The notes under the pieces: model-generated
Databases searched by the model: none
The model's input: only the letters and a program-made list of their open reading frames with translations
Told to the model about the DNA's origin: nothing
Part shown: positions 16,212-24,267 of the stretch, piece by piece
Position numbering within the stretch: position 1 is the stretch's first letter
How the letters are laid out: every line of letters starts with the position of its first letter
Position numbers and translations under genes: made by a program
Source of the DNA: a virus
Direction: 5' to 3' (one strand)
DNA length: 35,431 bases
IMG/VR virus record: IMGVR_UViG_3300018906_000018
Coordinates: 1 to 35,431 of that record

Positions 16212-16424
16212 TTATTTGACAGCACGTTGCCGTGGGTTAGCAAATCGGTCAAGTTGTCTTGATAGTTTTATTGCTGGATCGCGAGTCAATCGAGATAAAC
16301 CTCTGGACAATTTAACGGACGGATCGCGTGTCAAACGGGACATTTGTTTATTAATTCCTTGACTTGGATCGCGTGTCCTGGTTAATTGAGCCACTGCCAT
16401 TTGTATTGCTGTTGATTGACTCAT
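16212..16424 (-). CDS. basic 15-residue-repeat protein, 70 aa
   Basis: The protein is built from near-perfect 15-residue units, LTRDPSVKLSRGLSR and LTRDPAIKLSRQLDR, after a related LTRTRDPSQGINKQMSR and before FANPRQRAVK. The DNA shows the same: GGATCGCG recurs at 16276, 16321 and 16366, exactly 45 bp apart. It is strongly basic, Arg-rich and predicted as amphipathic helix. It is encoded opposite to the surrounding tail genes, 3 bases from the converging stop and 35 bases from the next start. DNA or RNA binding or a virion role are possible. A mutation-prone coding repeat is the firm observation. Confidence 0.6.
   Translation of the reverse strand: MSQSTAIQMAVAQLTRTRDPSQGINKQMSRLTRDPSVKLSRGLSRLTRDPAIKLSRQLDRFANPRQRAVK
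16276..16377 (-). repeat. 45-bp tandem repeat inside the 70-aa gene
   Basis: Three copies of a GGATCGCGNGTC core at 16276, 16321 and 16366, spacing exactly 45 bp, which keeps the reading frame (15 codons). Copies diverge between cores, so the array is not recent. Confidence 0.75.
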
Positions 16425-16459
16425 ATTTTGTATGATCGCCAGATTATTAATATAATATC

Positions 16460-17776
16460 ATGGTCAAAAAGTCGGGGGTTGGAAAATTACCGGGGGATGG
16501 GGCGTTCAAACCTAAAAAAATTCAAAAGTTTGGTGAAGCTCGACAGTCTAACCGTACAAGCTTTAGAGTACCTAAACCCGACAATGACCTCAGAAAATTA
16601 GACGATAAATGCGGGTTTGTCCCTGTCAATGATAGCCAAGATCTACTCGAAAAACGGGGACGTAAGACAGGTGAATTATATCTACCTGATCCGGTGGAAG
16701 TAACCAACTACAATTCTCAAGCGATACGGTACGAACGAAGTCTCGATTTAGAAATTGATAAAATCTATCAAGATAATAACGGTAGAACAATTTATGCATT
16801 TTGTTCTAAGAATAGTCCTTCTGGATTTTGGGAAGTATCAAGCATTAGTGGTACATTCCTTGACATCCCAAACCCTAATTTAACAATTATATGCCCCCGT
16901 CCATTTACCGCATCACAGTTGCTAGGGACAATTACAACAGACGGTACATCTTTCCGTTGGTCACAATTGCAAGGGCGTACAACGATTATATCTCCAAGTG
17001 AAGGAGACATAGCAAGCGGGGTATTAAATCCTACGTTTATGACGATAGGAGTGCCGTCTACGTTTGACCCACCTATTCTTTTACTGCTTGAGTTATTAGA
17101 TAATCCGCTAATCTTTAGGATTGTGCAAATTGTGACCACCCCAACTAGCGATAATTTCGGTAAAGATGTAGGGCAAGTAATGGTGGACATTGCACCCGAA
17201 TTTAAAGTAATTGAAATCATTCCCGCGCCATCCCGATTAACTGGTGCATCCGTTTATCGTGGTGAACAAATTTCATTTACTTGGAATCTACCGATTAACA
17301 ACGAATTTCTAAGAAGTTTTTCTCTGCTCCAAAATACAACCGGGACTTATACCCCATTAACAAATGTTTCTATCAATAATCGCTTATTTGCATTTGATGC
17401 AAACGCTTACTATCAAATCAGGTCAAATTATCAAGATCTTTTTGATAGTTTTCAAGCTGTTAGTGATTCTTTCGTTTTTCAATTTCCTATAGATTTTACA
17501 GGGCGAATATTTGCAGATGATACTATCAACAGCAAATCTCTATCAATTTGCAATGAGCAAAGCTACATCGATTACCTATTGCAAGTAATTGATAGAACGG
17601 GTCAAGATGTCTGCAACAGTAAAGCGGCATCAGTCTGCAATGAGCAAAGCTATATCGATTACCTATTGCAAGTAATTGATCGAACGGGTCAAGATGTCTG
17701 CAACAGTAAAGCGGCATCAGTCTGCAACGATACGAGTTATACTAACTACCAATTAGGTGGAATTGTAATCGGTTAA
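16460..17776 (+). CDS. putative tail protein with Cys-containing C-terminal repeats, 438 aa
   Basis: The first 60 residues are lysine-rich and disordered (MVKKSGVGKLPGDGAFKPKK). The centre (about 80-350) is beta-rich and Pro/Thr-laden, like fibre or baseplate-type modules. The C-terminus has two nearly identical 29-residue repeats, each with CNEQSYIDYLLQVIDRTGQD and CNSKAA segments, then a partial third. Three of the Cys positions recur in each unit, so disulfides or metal binding are conceivable. The next gene starts four bases after the stop. It is probably a tail or fibre component; the exact role is unknown. Confidence 0.65.
   Translation: MVKKSGVGKLPGDGAFKPKKIQKFGEARQSNRTSFRVPKPDNDLRKLDDKCGFVPVNDSQDLLEKRGRKTGELYLPDPVEVTNYNSQAIRYERSLDLEIDKIYQDNNGRTIYAFCSKNSPSGFWEVSSISGTFLDIPNPNLTIICPRPFTASQLLGTITTDGTSFRWSQLQGRTTIISPSEGDIASGVLNPTFMTIGVPSTFDPPILLLLELLDNPLIFRIVQIVTTPTSDNFGKDVGQVMVDIAPEFKVIEIIPAPSRLTGASVYRGEQISFTWNLPINNEFLRSFSLLQNTTGTYTPLTNVSINNRLFAFDANAYYQIRSNYQDLFDSFQAVSDSFVFQFPIDFTGRIFADDTINSKSLSICNEQSYIDYLLQVIDRTGQDVCNSKAASVCNEQSYIDYLLQVIDRTGQDVCNSKAASVCNDTSYTNYQLGGIVIG
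17549..17745 (+). repeat. 87-bp tandem repeat, two copies plus a partial third
   Basis: Starting at 17549, 17636 and 17723, spacing exactly 87 bp (29 codons, frame preserved). The first two copies differ at only a few bases, including TACATC versus TATATC and GATAGA versus GATCGA, so the duplication is recent. The third copy has diverged after its first few codons. Confidence 0.85.
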
Positions 17777-17780
17777 ACAT

Positions 17781-20510
17781 ATGTTAAAAGGATTCATTAC
17801 AATTGAGCGAATTCGTGATAATCAAATCGTTGAAACTATCACTCAAGAAAACGTAATCTGTCAATCTTCATTAGTTGGTTTATTAGGTTATAACGCAATC
17901 AATAATTACTTTGGACAAAGAAACATTAGCATAAGCACTCAAACAAATACACCCGATACAAACAATAATCAAATTACTCAAATTATCGCAACTGGATCAG
18001 TCGCAACAGGCGTTACAAGTCCCGAATGGTTCGAAGGAGTTATACCTCCATTTGGGCAAGTCAAAAATCGTTTTGCCGCGCCTGTTGCACCACGTTCGTT
18101 TAGTACAATCGGACTTACAAATGCAGCATCAAATAACAACCAAAATTCGATTACAGCAACAGCATTTTGTTATGTCAAGTTAGATCTTGATTGTACCCAA
18201 ACAAGTCTTGATACTCTAGACATTACCTATAGAATACAATTTCAAAACGATTCGGACAGCGGATTTCTTAATAAGGATGGAGCTAATAAAGATTACGGCA
18301 AAAGATTGTTTGGTAGAACAACTACAACGCCCGGATTTAATATGTCTGCATTGGCAGCATCGCCCTTTCAAAAGCCTGTTTCTAATAATTGGCTAAATGT
18401 AGGGATTAACGGCGGCGATGTAGTCGCAAGTAACTCGTCTAGTGGTGTGCCTACGGGATGGGATAACATCGCATCTGTGGTAGTTGCGAATCATTTTAAA
18501 TTTAAATTCGTATTCAATCAATTAAGAACAAGCACTATCGGACTAGGACGAATATTCAATTTAATGCTTCAAGGTAGCGGTGAAACGGTGTTAAACGCCA
18601 TCTATTCTTGGAGTGAATATTTTTATGACAAGTCCCCATTTCAATTGGGATTTTGGCACAGTTCCACGAGTACGAATCCTTTCTTTGACGCTAACGCATT
18701 AGGATCATCCAAAGGTATACCACGGCTATCAGGAACATGGACGGGTGGTTTTCCCCAACTTTTCAAAATCAACATTGTCAATATCACGACAAGTAACACC
18801 GCAACAGTCGCGCAAAATGCCACTTCAATTTCTCTTGCAAATGCGATCACGTTTCAACTTGCAATAGGGACTAACATCATATTTGCAAATGGCATAACCG
18901 TTGTAACTTCTCAGATTGCAAACGTGGGAGCAACAACAATTACGATTAGTCCCTCTCCTGGAAATATCCCAAGCGGTACAGTTGCAAATTACACCCCCGG
19001 AAGTGAAACGGGTAGGGCGTTGTATACTTGGAGTGTTAGAAAACATTTGGGATTCAATGGTGCAACCTATACCGATTTAGCGTTTGGGGGCAGCCCGTTC
19101 CGATTTAACGGCGCTCAACCAATAGAGGGTATACACGGATGGACTGAAACCGATAATGATGTGTTAAGATTTTCAGACACACAAATTGTTCAATATGACC
19201 AAAACGGAGTAACTATACTCAATTTGGTTAATGGCGAAGTTAGGAATTTTGACACAACGACTAACCCATCGATCGGATGCAACGACATCCGACAATGTGC
19301 AACTGATGGGACAACGATTTATGTTGCTTGCCGGAATACAGGCATTTGGGTCATAAACACCGCAACCAACACAGTGACCAATCCGATCGCTACAGGTTGT
19401 TACGGTGTAGACATCGGTCGTTTGGGGGTAGCATGGGCTATCTTCAACGGCAGTCTTAGGAATTCAACCAACTGGGCTACAGCTCAATCATTTACCTTTA
19501 CAGGGCTTACAGATAACAACTGGACACGGGCAAGATTTCTAAAATGTGACCCCGGTCAAACTGACGATCAAATTGCAATCGTAGCGGATAACGGGGCAGG
19601 TGTTAATAGAGTAATTTGGTATAGATCCACAGGAGCAGTTGCTACTCTCGGTTTTCAATCAACCGCAATTTTATCTTATCCTGCAAATTTAGATGTGTCC
19701 GATGTGGGAGGATTTTGGGCGATACGGGGGAATCGACTAAACTTTGGTGCGGCTACTGTGGTAACGCTTGCCGCTAATCCAGCATTAACATTGACATCTC
19801 CAATTTACGGGACTGGAGTATTTCATAAAGTTTCATTTTTCAACAACTTATTTATAGGAATCTCAGGACTAATAACAGCCGCTAACACAGTCTCAAAAGC
19901 TTATACGGCATTACCTGATAGTAGTTTTATAACTCATGTGTCCGGTGGAATTGTAATCGGAAGTCGAATCATGCGTCAATTAATTACTGACAATTCAAAC
20001 TATGAAAATTATGGTTGGAACGGATCACAATGGGACACAACCGTAACTACGCCAAAACAAACTCATTCAACAGTTCAATCGTTAGGATTCGGAATCTCGA
20101 TCGCATTTGAAAACGGTGCAACTACTCCATCATTCTTTAGTGGCGATTATTTCACTCAAGGATTAAATTTCGGCTTGTGGAAGTCGAACGCCTCAGATAT
20201 ATTTTTTACATCAGCCTGGTACAGTAAACCCGTTGTTTTTAACTTCCTTGTACAAGCGGGTGCAATCTGTTCATCAGGTTTAATTTTGTCGGCTAAAAAC
20301 GATCCGAATTTCCAACGGATTGAAACTGATTCAAAATCACTGTCAAAATTTACGATCAACGGTTTATCCGTAGCTAACGTATATTTTAACGGTGAATTGC
20401 CGGGGGTAAATGAAGTAACAATAAACGGGATTACAGGGATAGTTACCTTTAATGCCGCCGATCTTAATAAACCATTCGGAGGGACTTACGCCTTTATCAA
20501 GTTTGCCTGA
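17781..20510 (+). CDS. large putative tail-fibre protein, 909 aa
   Basis: The largest rightward gene. The N-terminus (MLKGFITIERIRDNQIVETI, then TQENVICQSSLVGLLGY) resembles a virion-attachment domain. The remainder is mostly beta and rich in Asn, Thr, Ser, Gly and aromatics, as in fibre and tailspike proteins. Residues about 440-720 alternate short strands in a beta-propeller- or beta-solenoid-like rhythm (WVINTATNTV, RVIWYRSTGAVATLG, FWAIRGNRLNFG). The protein ends GTYAFIKFA. The stop overlaps the converging sigma-like gene by 14 bases. A host-recognition function is inferred from position and composition. Confidence 0.7.
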   Translation: MLKGFITIERIRDNQIVETITQENVICQSSLVGLLGYNAINNYFGQRNISISTQTNTPDTNNNQITQIIATGSVATGVTSPEWFEGVIPPFGQVKNRFAAPVAPRSFSTIGLTNAASNNNQNSITATAFCYVKLDLDCTQTSLDTLDITYRIQFQNDSDSGFLNKDGANKDYGKRLFGRTTTTPGFNMSALAASPFQKPVSNNWLNVGINGGDVVASNSSSGVPTGWDNIASVVVANHFKFKFVFNQLRTSTIGLGRIFNLMLQGSGETVLNAIYSWSEYFYDKSPFQLGFWHSSTSTNPFFDANALGSSKGIPRLSGTWTGGFPQLFKINIVNITTSNTATVAQNATSISLANAITFQLAIGTNIIFANGITVVTSQIANVGATTITISPSPGNIPSGTVANYTPGSETGRALYTWSVRKHLGFNGATYTDLAFGGSPFRFNGAQPIEGIHGWTETDNDVLRFSDTQIVQYDQNGVTILNLVNGEVRNFDTTTNPSIGCNDIRQCATDGTTIYVACRNTGIWVINTATNTVTNPIATGCYGVDIGRLGVAWAIFNGSLRNSTNWATAQSFTFTGLTDNNWTRARFLKCDPGQTDDQIAIVADNGAGVNRVIWYRSTGAVATLGFQSTAILSYPANLDVSDVGGFWAIRGNRLNFGAATVVTLAANPALTLTSPIYGTGVFHKVSFFNNLFIGISGLITAANTVSKAYTALPDSSFITHVSGGIVIGSRIMRQLITDNSNYENYGWNGSQWDTTVTTPKQTHSTVQSLGFGISIAFENGATTPSFFSGDYFTQGLNFGLWKSNASDIFFTSAWYSKPVVFNFLVQAGAICSSGLILSAKNDPNFQRIETDSKSLSKFTINGLSVANVYFNGELPGVNEVTINGITGIVTFNAADLNKPFGGTYAFIKFA

Positions 20511-20742
20511 GTCCCGTTTTTGATTTTACAGTCAGATGTTTTTTAAGTTTGGACTTTGCACGAATCAAAATTTGGTTTATTCGTTCTTTTGAACAATCAA
20601 TTATCTGTGCGATTTCAGCTTTTGAGTGTACCTTATCATCCATCATGCCATAACGCAGTAATATTACTTTGGCTTCTGTTGGGAACAAAATATTAAATAA
20701 TTCTTTCGGATCAATTAACGGTAATACTTTAGTCATTTTCAT
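20497..20742 (-). CDS. sigma factor region 4-like protein, 81 aa
   Basis: Residues about 17-68 match sigma70 region 4: PTEAKVILLRYGMMDDKVHS, then an HTH with SKAEIAQIIDCSKERINQIL and basic IRAKSKLKKHL. Regions 1-3 are missing, so it is a domain-only protein. Such proteins may redirect host RNA polymerase or act as anti-sigma or appropriator-like factors. The start codon overlaps the PolB stop by one base (TAATG), so it is translationally coupled to the polymerase. It converges with the tail-fibre gene. A middle-to-late switch role is inferred. Confidence 0.75.
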   Translation of the reverse strand: MKMTKVLPLIDPKELFNILFPTEAKVILLRYGMMDDKVHSKAEIAQIIDCSKERINQILIRAKSKLKKHLTVKSKTGLRQT

Positions 20743-23700
20743 TAGTTTAATTCCTTGATGTGTACAATTATTTGATCGTGCATATCAGTCAATTCCTTGA
20801 TGTAGTAGTCAACATCATAATCACCCGATTGCACCATTTCGCCGCCCTTGCCGTAATAGTAAATCACCGGATCACCTTTCCGGACATTCAGTGCGATGCA
20901 AATAGTTTTTTCGTTAATGCGAACCTTCCGATTTATTCTCAAGTCTTCAATCGGATAAACACCGGACATAATCTTAAGCTCGACCTCCTTATGATATGCT
21001 TCGGCTTCACTTAACCCTTGGTTATTTAGTCGAATTAAGTATTCTTGCTGATATTTCTTTTGAAAAACTGATTTGTCCCGTTTGACATATTTACCCTTTG
21101 CTTTAAGTTGATATGTATTAGCTTCCCAAGTCAATTTATAATATTTTTGTTTGACTGATTCTTTAAGATTTGACAAGTCAATACCATGTTTTTTTGCTAT
21201 CACGATCAACAATTCTAATTCGACTTTTGTATTAGGATAATTGATCGCAAGATCATCCAAACATTCTTGGTTTAAATGTTTCAGTATGAATTGATGATAG
21301 TCGCTAACTTTCCAAATCAGTTTAAGGTAATTCTTTTTGATGGACTCGGTAGCGTCTGGAAATACAAACCCATGATTTTTGGCAGTGTCGCTTAGTAGAT
21401 CGAATGTAATTTTTGCGTCTGGTTGATTAGTTAACAAATCATCCAAACATTCTTGATTGAGGTGTTTTAAAACGAACTTCCGACCGTTCACACAATCAAC
21501 CTTATATGATTTGTTGTAATCGCTTTTAGTCAACTTACCAGGGACAAATAAGCATTTCATCGCCCCATCAAAATCGACTTTCATCATATCAGGCGAAGTT
21601 TGAATAACCCGTTGTGCGATCGCCGCTGCTGTTAACATTTCGGGACTAGCATCAGGAGGTAACTTCGACTTGTACTTGTCAGATAAACCAATCGTTTGCC
21701 AATCCGTTCGAGTTGTTTTGATGAAAACACTATCTGTATCACTCAAGACAACCGTGCCACCTAAATTCTCAACTTGCTCTCTCATCCACAGCAAACGCGC
21801 CCTTGAATAGCAAGTAACAAGTGCCGCCGCTATTGAGTCCCCGTAAGGGATCATACTAGCGTATGTACCGTAACAATTACGGGTTAAAATCCCGTTACCT
21901 AAAGTAAATGTGTGTGTTTCAGGTTCGACGCAACAATAAACTTCCTCAGTTAAGTTAGTTTCTTCAACTGATAATACTCTCCAAGGTGCTGACGTTTTTT
22001 TAATTCCATCAATTCTTGCTTCAAAATTATTACGATGAACACTCCTTAAAAAATCCTCAGACGTGAATTGTTCAATTTGAAATGCTACACGATAGTAATC
22101 AAAATTAACTCTTGATGTCCTTCCGTCTTTCCAAGTATGAATATTCCCTTCAGTATTAACAAGAAATGGTTTGAATCCTTTAAACCCTATTCTTGGAACT
22201 ATTTTATTAAGATAATCACAAACAAATTCTTGCATAGTAAAGCAAGGGTTAGCTGATTTTTCATCACTAATTGTCCCGTCGGTTGTCAATAGACCTCTAA
22301 AAAAACCTAATAAATAACTATTACTTGATTCTAAAGGAGGTAAATCCTTTAATTCAATGTGTGAATATACCCGAATAGCTCGTACATTTGGATCTTTATA
22401 ATTGTTATCTTCGGTATCGCGCCTTGCTGTAACTATCACATTATTTGCTTTATCAAAATAATGTTCAATTTCTTTTTTATTAGCGATTAAATCGATTACA
22501 AATGCTTGTCCCTTTTCAGGATTGTAATTAATTGCCTTTCCACTACAAAGCTTTTTTGATCCATCACCATAAATAATCCCGTGAATTACACCGTTAAAAT
22601 AATCCTGGTTAGTATCATCAGGTTTAATAGATACAACATTGGGGACTAAATCGCCGTACCTACCTTGATTCAATTTCGATGTGGTAACAACTTTTGAACA
22701 TTCTTTTTGATGTTGTTTGTAATATTTGTCATAGGTTTGAATCTCCCATTCGTGATCGGCTGTACAATATATTTCCTCAATTTCTCGCTTCCGTTTCATT
22801 CTCACTTTATATAGCTTTTGGACTCCATAAGATTTGAATTCAACCTCTACCCAATTACGATTTTTATTGAGTACGTTTACTTTCCGTCCTACTAAGTCAA
22901 TAACTGGATATGTCCCTTTGTCGGTCAGCACTAAAGTAGAATCTTTGAGGCAACTATTTACAACGGGTTTGACAATCGTTGCAAATTGTTCTTCCTCCTC
23001 TGTCATATCCCCTTCATCTTTATATTTAATCGAGTTTCGGAAGTCTACAGCCCATTGCAACAGACTGAGCAAATGTTTATCAGGATCGTTACTCGAAGTA
23101 ATTCCATATTGAAGCATTGATGAAGGGTATTGACCGGACACATCGATCCCGATTACATCTAAATGCAACCCAGCAAGTGAAAATGTAAATGCGCCTTGAA
23201 ACTGTAGTTTGTCATTCTGTTCGGTTTTCTTTTTTGCGCCATACAAATTATCTAAAAGCTTAAGGTTTTTAGTCGCGTTGCCTGCGGTAACTAGCTCTTG
23301 AAGATTGAATTCTGGATACATCAACTGTTGGTAATAAATACCAGGCAACAGCTTTTTCGCGATTAACTCGGTATCATCCAAGTCATCGACTAAATAATCC
23401 GTTAGTAACTGCCAATTCTCTGCCTCATAGCAGGCTTCTAACTCTTCGGGTGTTAGTTCTACCCTATCCCCCGCCTTCCTCAGTCCCAGTTCAACCGGAA
23501 CTGACTTCAGCTTGTAGTTCGATAGCTTCCTCATGATCGAATCAAACCCGATCGCCAATTGCATCGTGTCAATCAATTGGATTTTCTTCTTAACTCCATT
23601 TGTCCAGACATTGCCATAAACAGGGGTAAACCATTCATTTTGTTTTGATCCTGCGATTGCTGCCGCCCCAAATCGTTTTTGTCTATCAGATACCCAAAAA

Positions 23701-24248
23701 GGACAGCGCACGTCTTCCGAAACGTTATGACCTGATAGCCCGTATTGAACTCCTTTGTAATAAAGATAAGGCAAGTCAAACCCTGTCCCGTAGTGCGTAA
23801 AAATAATATCAGGCTTTTTTTGGTTGATTAATCTGAAAGTATCACATAAAATCTTGTATTCATTATCGTTCCCATAAAAGACGCGTCTTGCACCCGTATC
23901 CGACTTGAGACCAACCATTTTGATTGACCCGTTCTTGACTATATCTTCTATCCCCTTCCCTTTGTTCAGTGTGGTCTCAATGTCCAGTACGATATAAGAC
24001 AAATCTTCGAACTTCCGCGCCGATCCGTTAACTGTGAAGGGTTTTAATTGGTAGTCGGCTTTAGCAAAAATATCAATTTTTCGTTCAGGCGGTGTAATCA
24101 CTCGACCATTAATTACGGTACATAAGTCCCGGATTTGATGCGGTTGAATAGAGTAGTCTGGTATATCCGACCAATCACCCAATGCAGTTAGTGTGTTGTG
24201 TTTGATTGCTGATTGTAAATCTTGATCGAGAATATTTAAAGTCGTCAT
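20742..24248 (-). CDS. polB: family B DNA polymerase containing an intein, 1168 aa precursor
   Basis: Exonuclease motifs are LDIETT (88-93; Asp89, Glu91), HYGTGFDLPYL (Asp158) and Y285-x3-D289. Polymerase motif A is GIDVSGQYPSS (367-377) and motif B is KPVVNS (427-432) then CYG, interrupted by an intein at 433-791. Motif C is LSDTDS (835-840). All catalytic acids are present, so an active proofreading polymerase of about 809 aa should result after splicing. The C-terminal region (about 924-1047) has a tandem duplication of about 62 residues. It starts 19 bases after the DndC-like gene and is coupled to the sigma-like gene. Confidence 0.95.
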   Translation of the reverse strand: MTTLNILDQDLQSAIKHNTLTALGDWSDIPDYSIQPHQIRDLCTVINGRVITPPERKIDIFAKADYQLKPFTVNGSARKFEDLSYIVLDIETTLNKGKGIEDIVKNGSIKMVGLKSDTGARRVFYGNDNEYKILCDTFRLINQKKPDIIFTHYGTGFDLPYLYYKGVQYGLSGHNVSEDVRCPFWVSDRQKRFGAAAIAGSKQNEWFTPVYGNVWTNGVKKKIQLIDTMQLAIGFDSIMRKLSNYKLKSVPVELGLRKAGDRVELTPEELEACYEAENWQLLTDYLVDDLDDTELIAKKLLPGIYYQQLMYPEFNLQELVTAGNATKNLKLLDNLYGAKKKTEQNDKLQFQGAFTFSLAGLHLDVIGIDVSGQYPSSMLQYGITSSNDPDKHLLSLLQWAVDFRNSIKYKDEGDMTEEEEQFATIVKPVVNSCLKDSTLVLTDKGTYPVIDLVGRKVNVLNKNRNWVEVEFKSYGVQKLYKVRMKRKREIEEIYCTADHEWEIQTYDKYYKQHQKECSKVVTTSKLNQGRYGDLVPNVVSIKPDDTNQDYFNGVIHGIIYGDGSKKLCSGKAINYNPEKGQAFVIDLIANKKEIEHYFDKANNVIVTARRDTEDNNYKDPNVRAIRVYSHIELKDLPPLESSNSYLLGFFRGLLTTDGTISDEKSANPCFTMQEFVCDYLNKIVPRIGFKGFKPFLVNTEGNIHTWKDGRTSRVNFDYYRVAFQIEQFTSEDFLRSVHRNNFEARIDGIKKTSAPWRVLSVEETNLTEEVYCCVEPETHTFTLGNGILTRNCYGTYASMIPYGDSIAAALVTCYSRARLLWMREQVENLGGTVVLSDTDSVFIKTTRTDWQTIGLSDKYKSKLPPDASPEMLTAAAIAQRVIQTSPDMMKVDFDGAMKCLFVPGKLTKSDYNKSYKVDCVNGRKFVLKHLNQECLDDLLTNQPDAKITFDLLSDTAKNHGFVFPDATESIKKNYLKLIWKVSDYHQFILKHLNQECLDDLAINYPNTKVELELLIVIAKKHGIDLSNLKESVKQKYYKLTWEANTYQLKAKGKYVKRDKSVFQKKYQQEYLIRLNNQGLSEAEAYHKEVELKIMSGVYPIEDLRINRKVRINEKTICIALNVRKGDPVIYYYGKGGEMVQSGDYDVDYYIKELTDMHDQIIVHIKELN
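21107..21478 (-). repeat. coding tandem duplication in the PolB C-terminus
   Basis: Two units of about 62 residues (about 924-986 and 987-1047). Both carry the identical block LKHLNQECLDDL and similar later parts (SIKKNYLKLIW versus SVKQKYYKLTW). The DNA has diverged, so the duplication is not recent. Confidence 0.75.
21876..22952 (-). mobile_element. intein with LAGLIDADG-type endonuclease in polB motif B
   Basis: Residues 433-791 (359 aa) of the PolB precursor. Block A starts CLKDSTLVLTDKGTYPVIDL and block B is CTADHEWE. Two LAGLIDADG-like motifs, YFNGVIHGIIYGDGS (550-564) and YLLGFFRGLLTTDGT (645-659), both keep their Asp. Block F is EEVYCCVEPETHTFTLGNG and the end is ILTRN before Cys792. 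The penultimate residue is Arg, not the usual His, but Cys1, the block B His, the terminal Asn and Cys+1 are present, so splicing is still plausible. The insertion lies between Ser432 and Cys792 of the conserved N-S-x-Y-G, a known intein hot spot in family B polymerases. Confidence 0.92.
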
Positions 24249-24267
24249 TTTTTTATTCTTGTATTGT

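Noticed and set aside
16416-16601. Rightward frame overlapping the start of the 438-aa tail protein
   Set aside because: It overlaps a longer, better supported frame and has no ribosome site; it looks like a shadow.
17526-17717. Leftward Cys-rich repeat frame across the 87-bp repeat
   Set aside because: It is the antisense shadow of the rightward coding repeat, with no start signal or operon context.
16276-17745. CRISPR array
   Set aside because: The repeated blocks are contiguous, in-frame coding repeats of 45 and 87 bp with no unique spacers.
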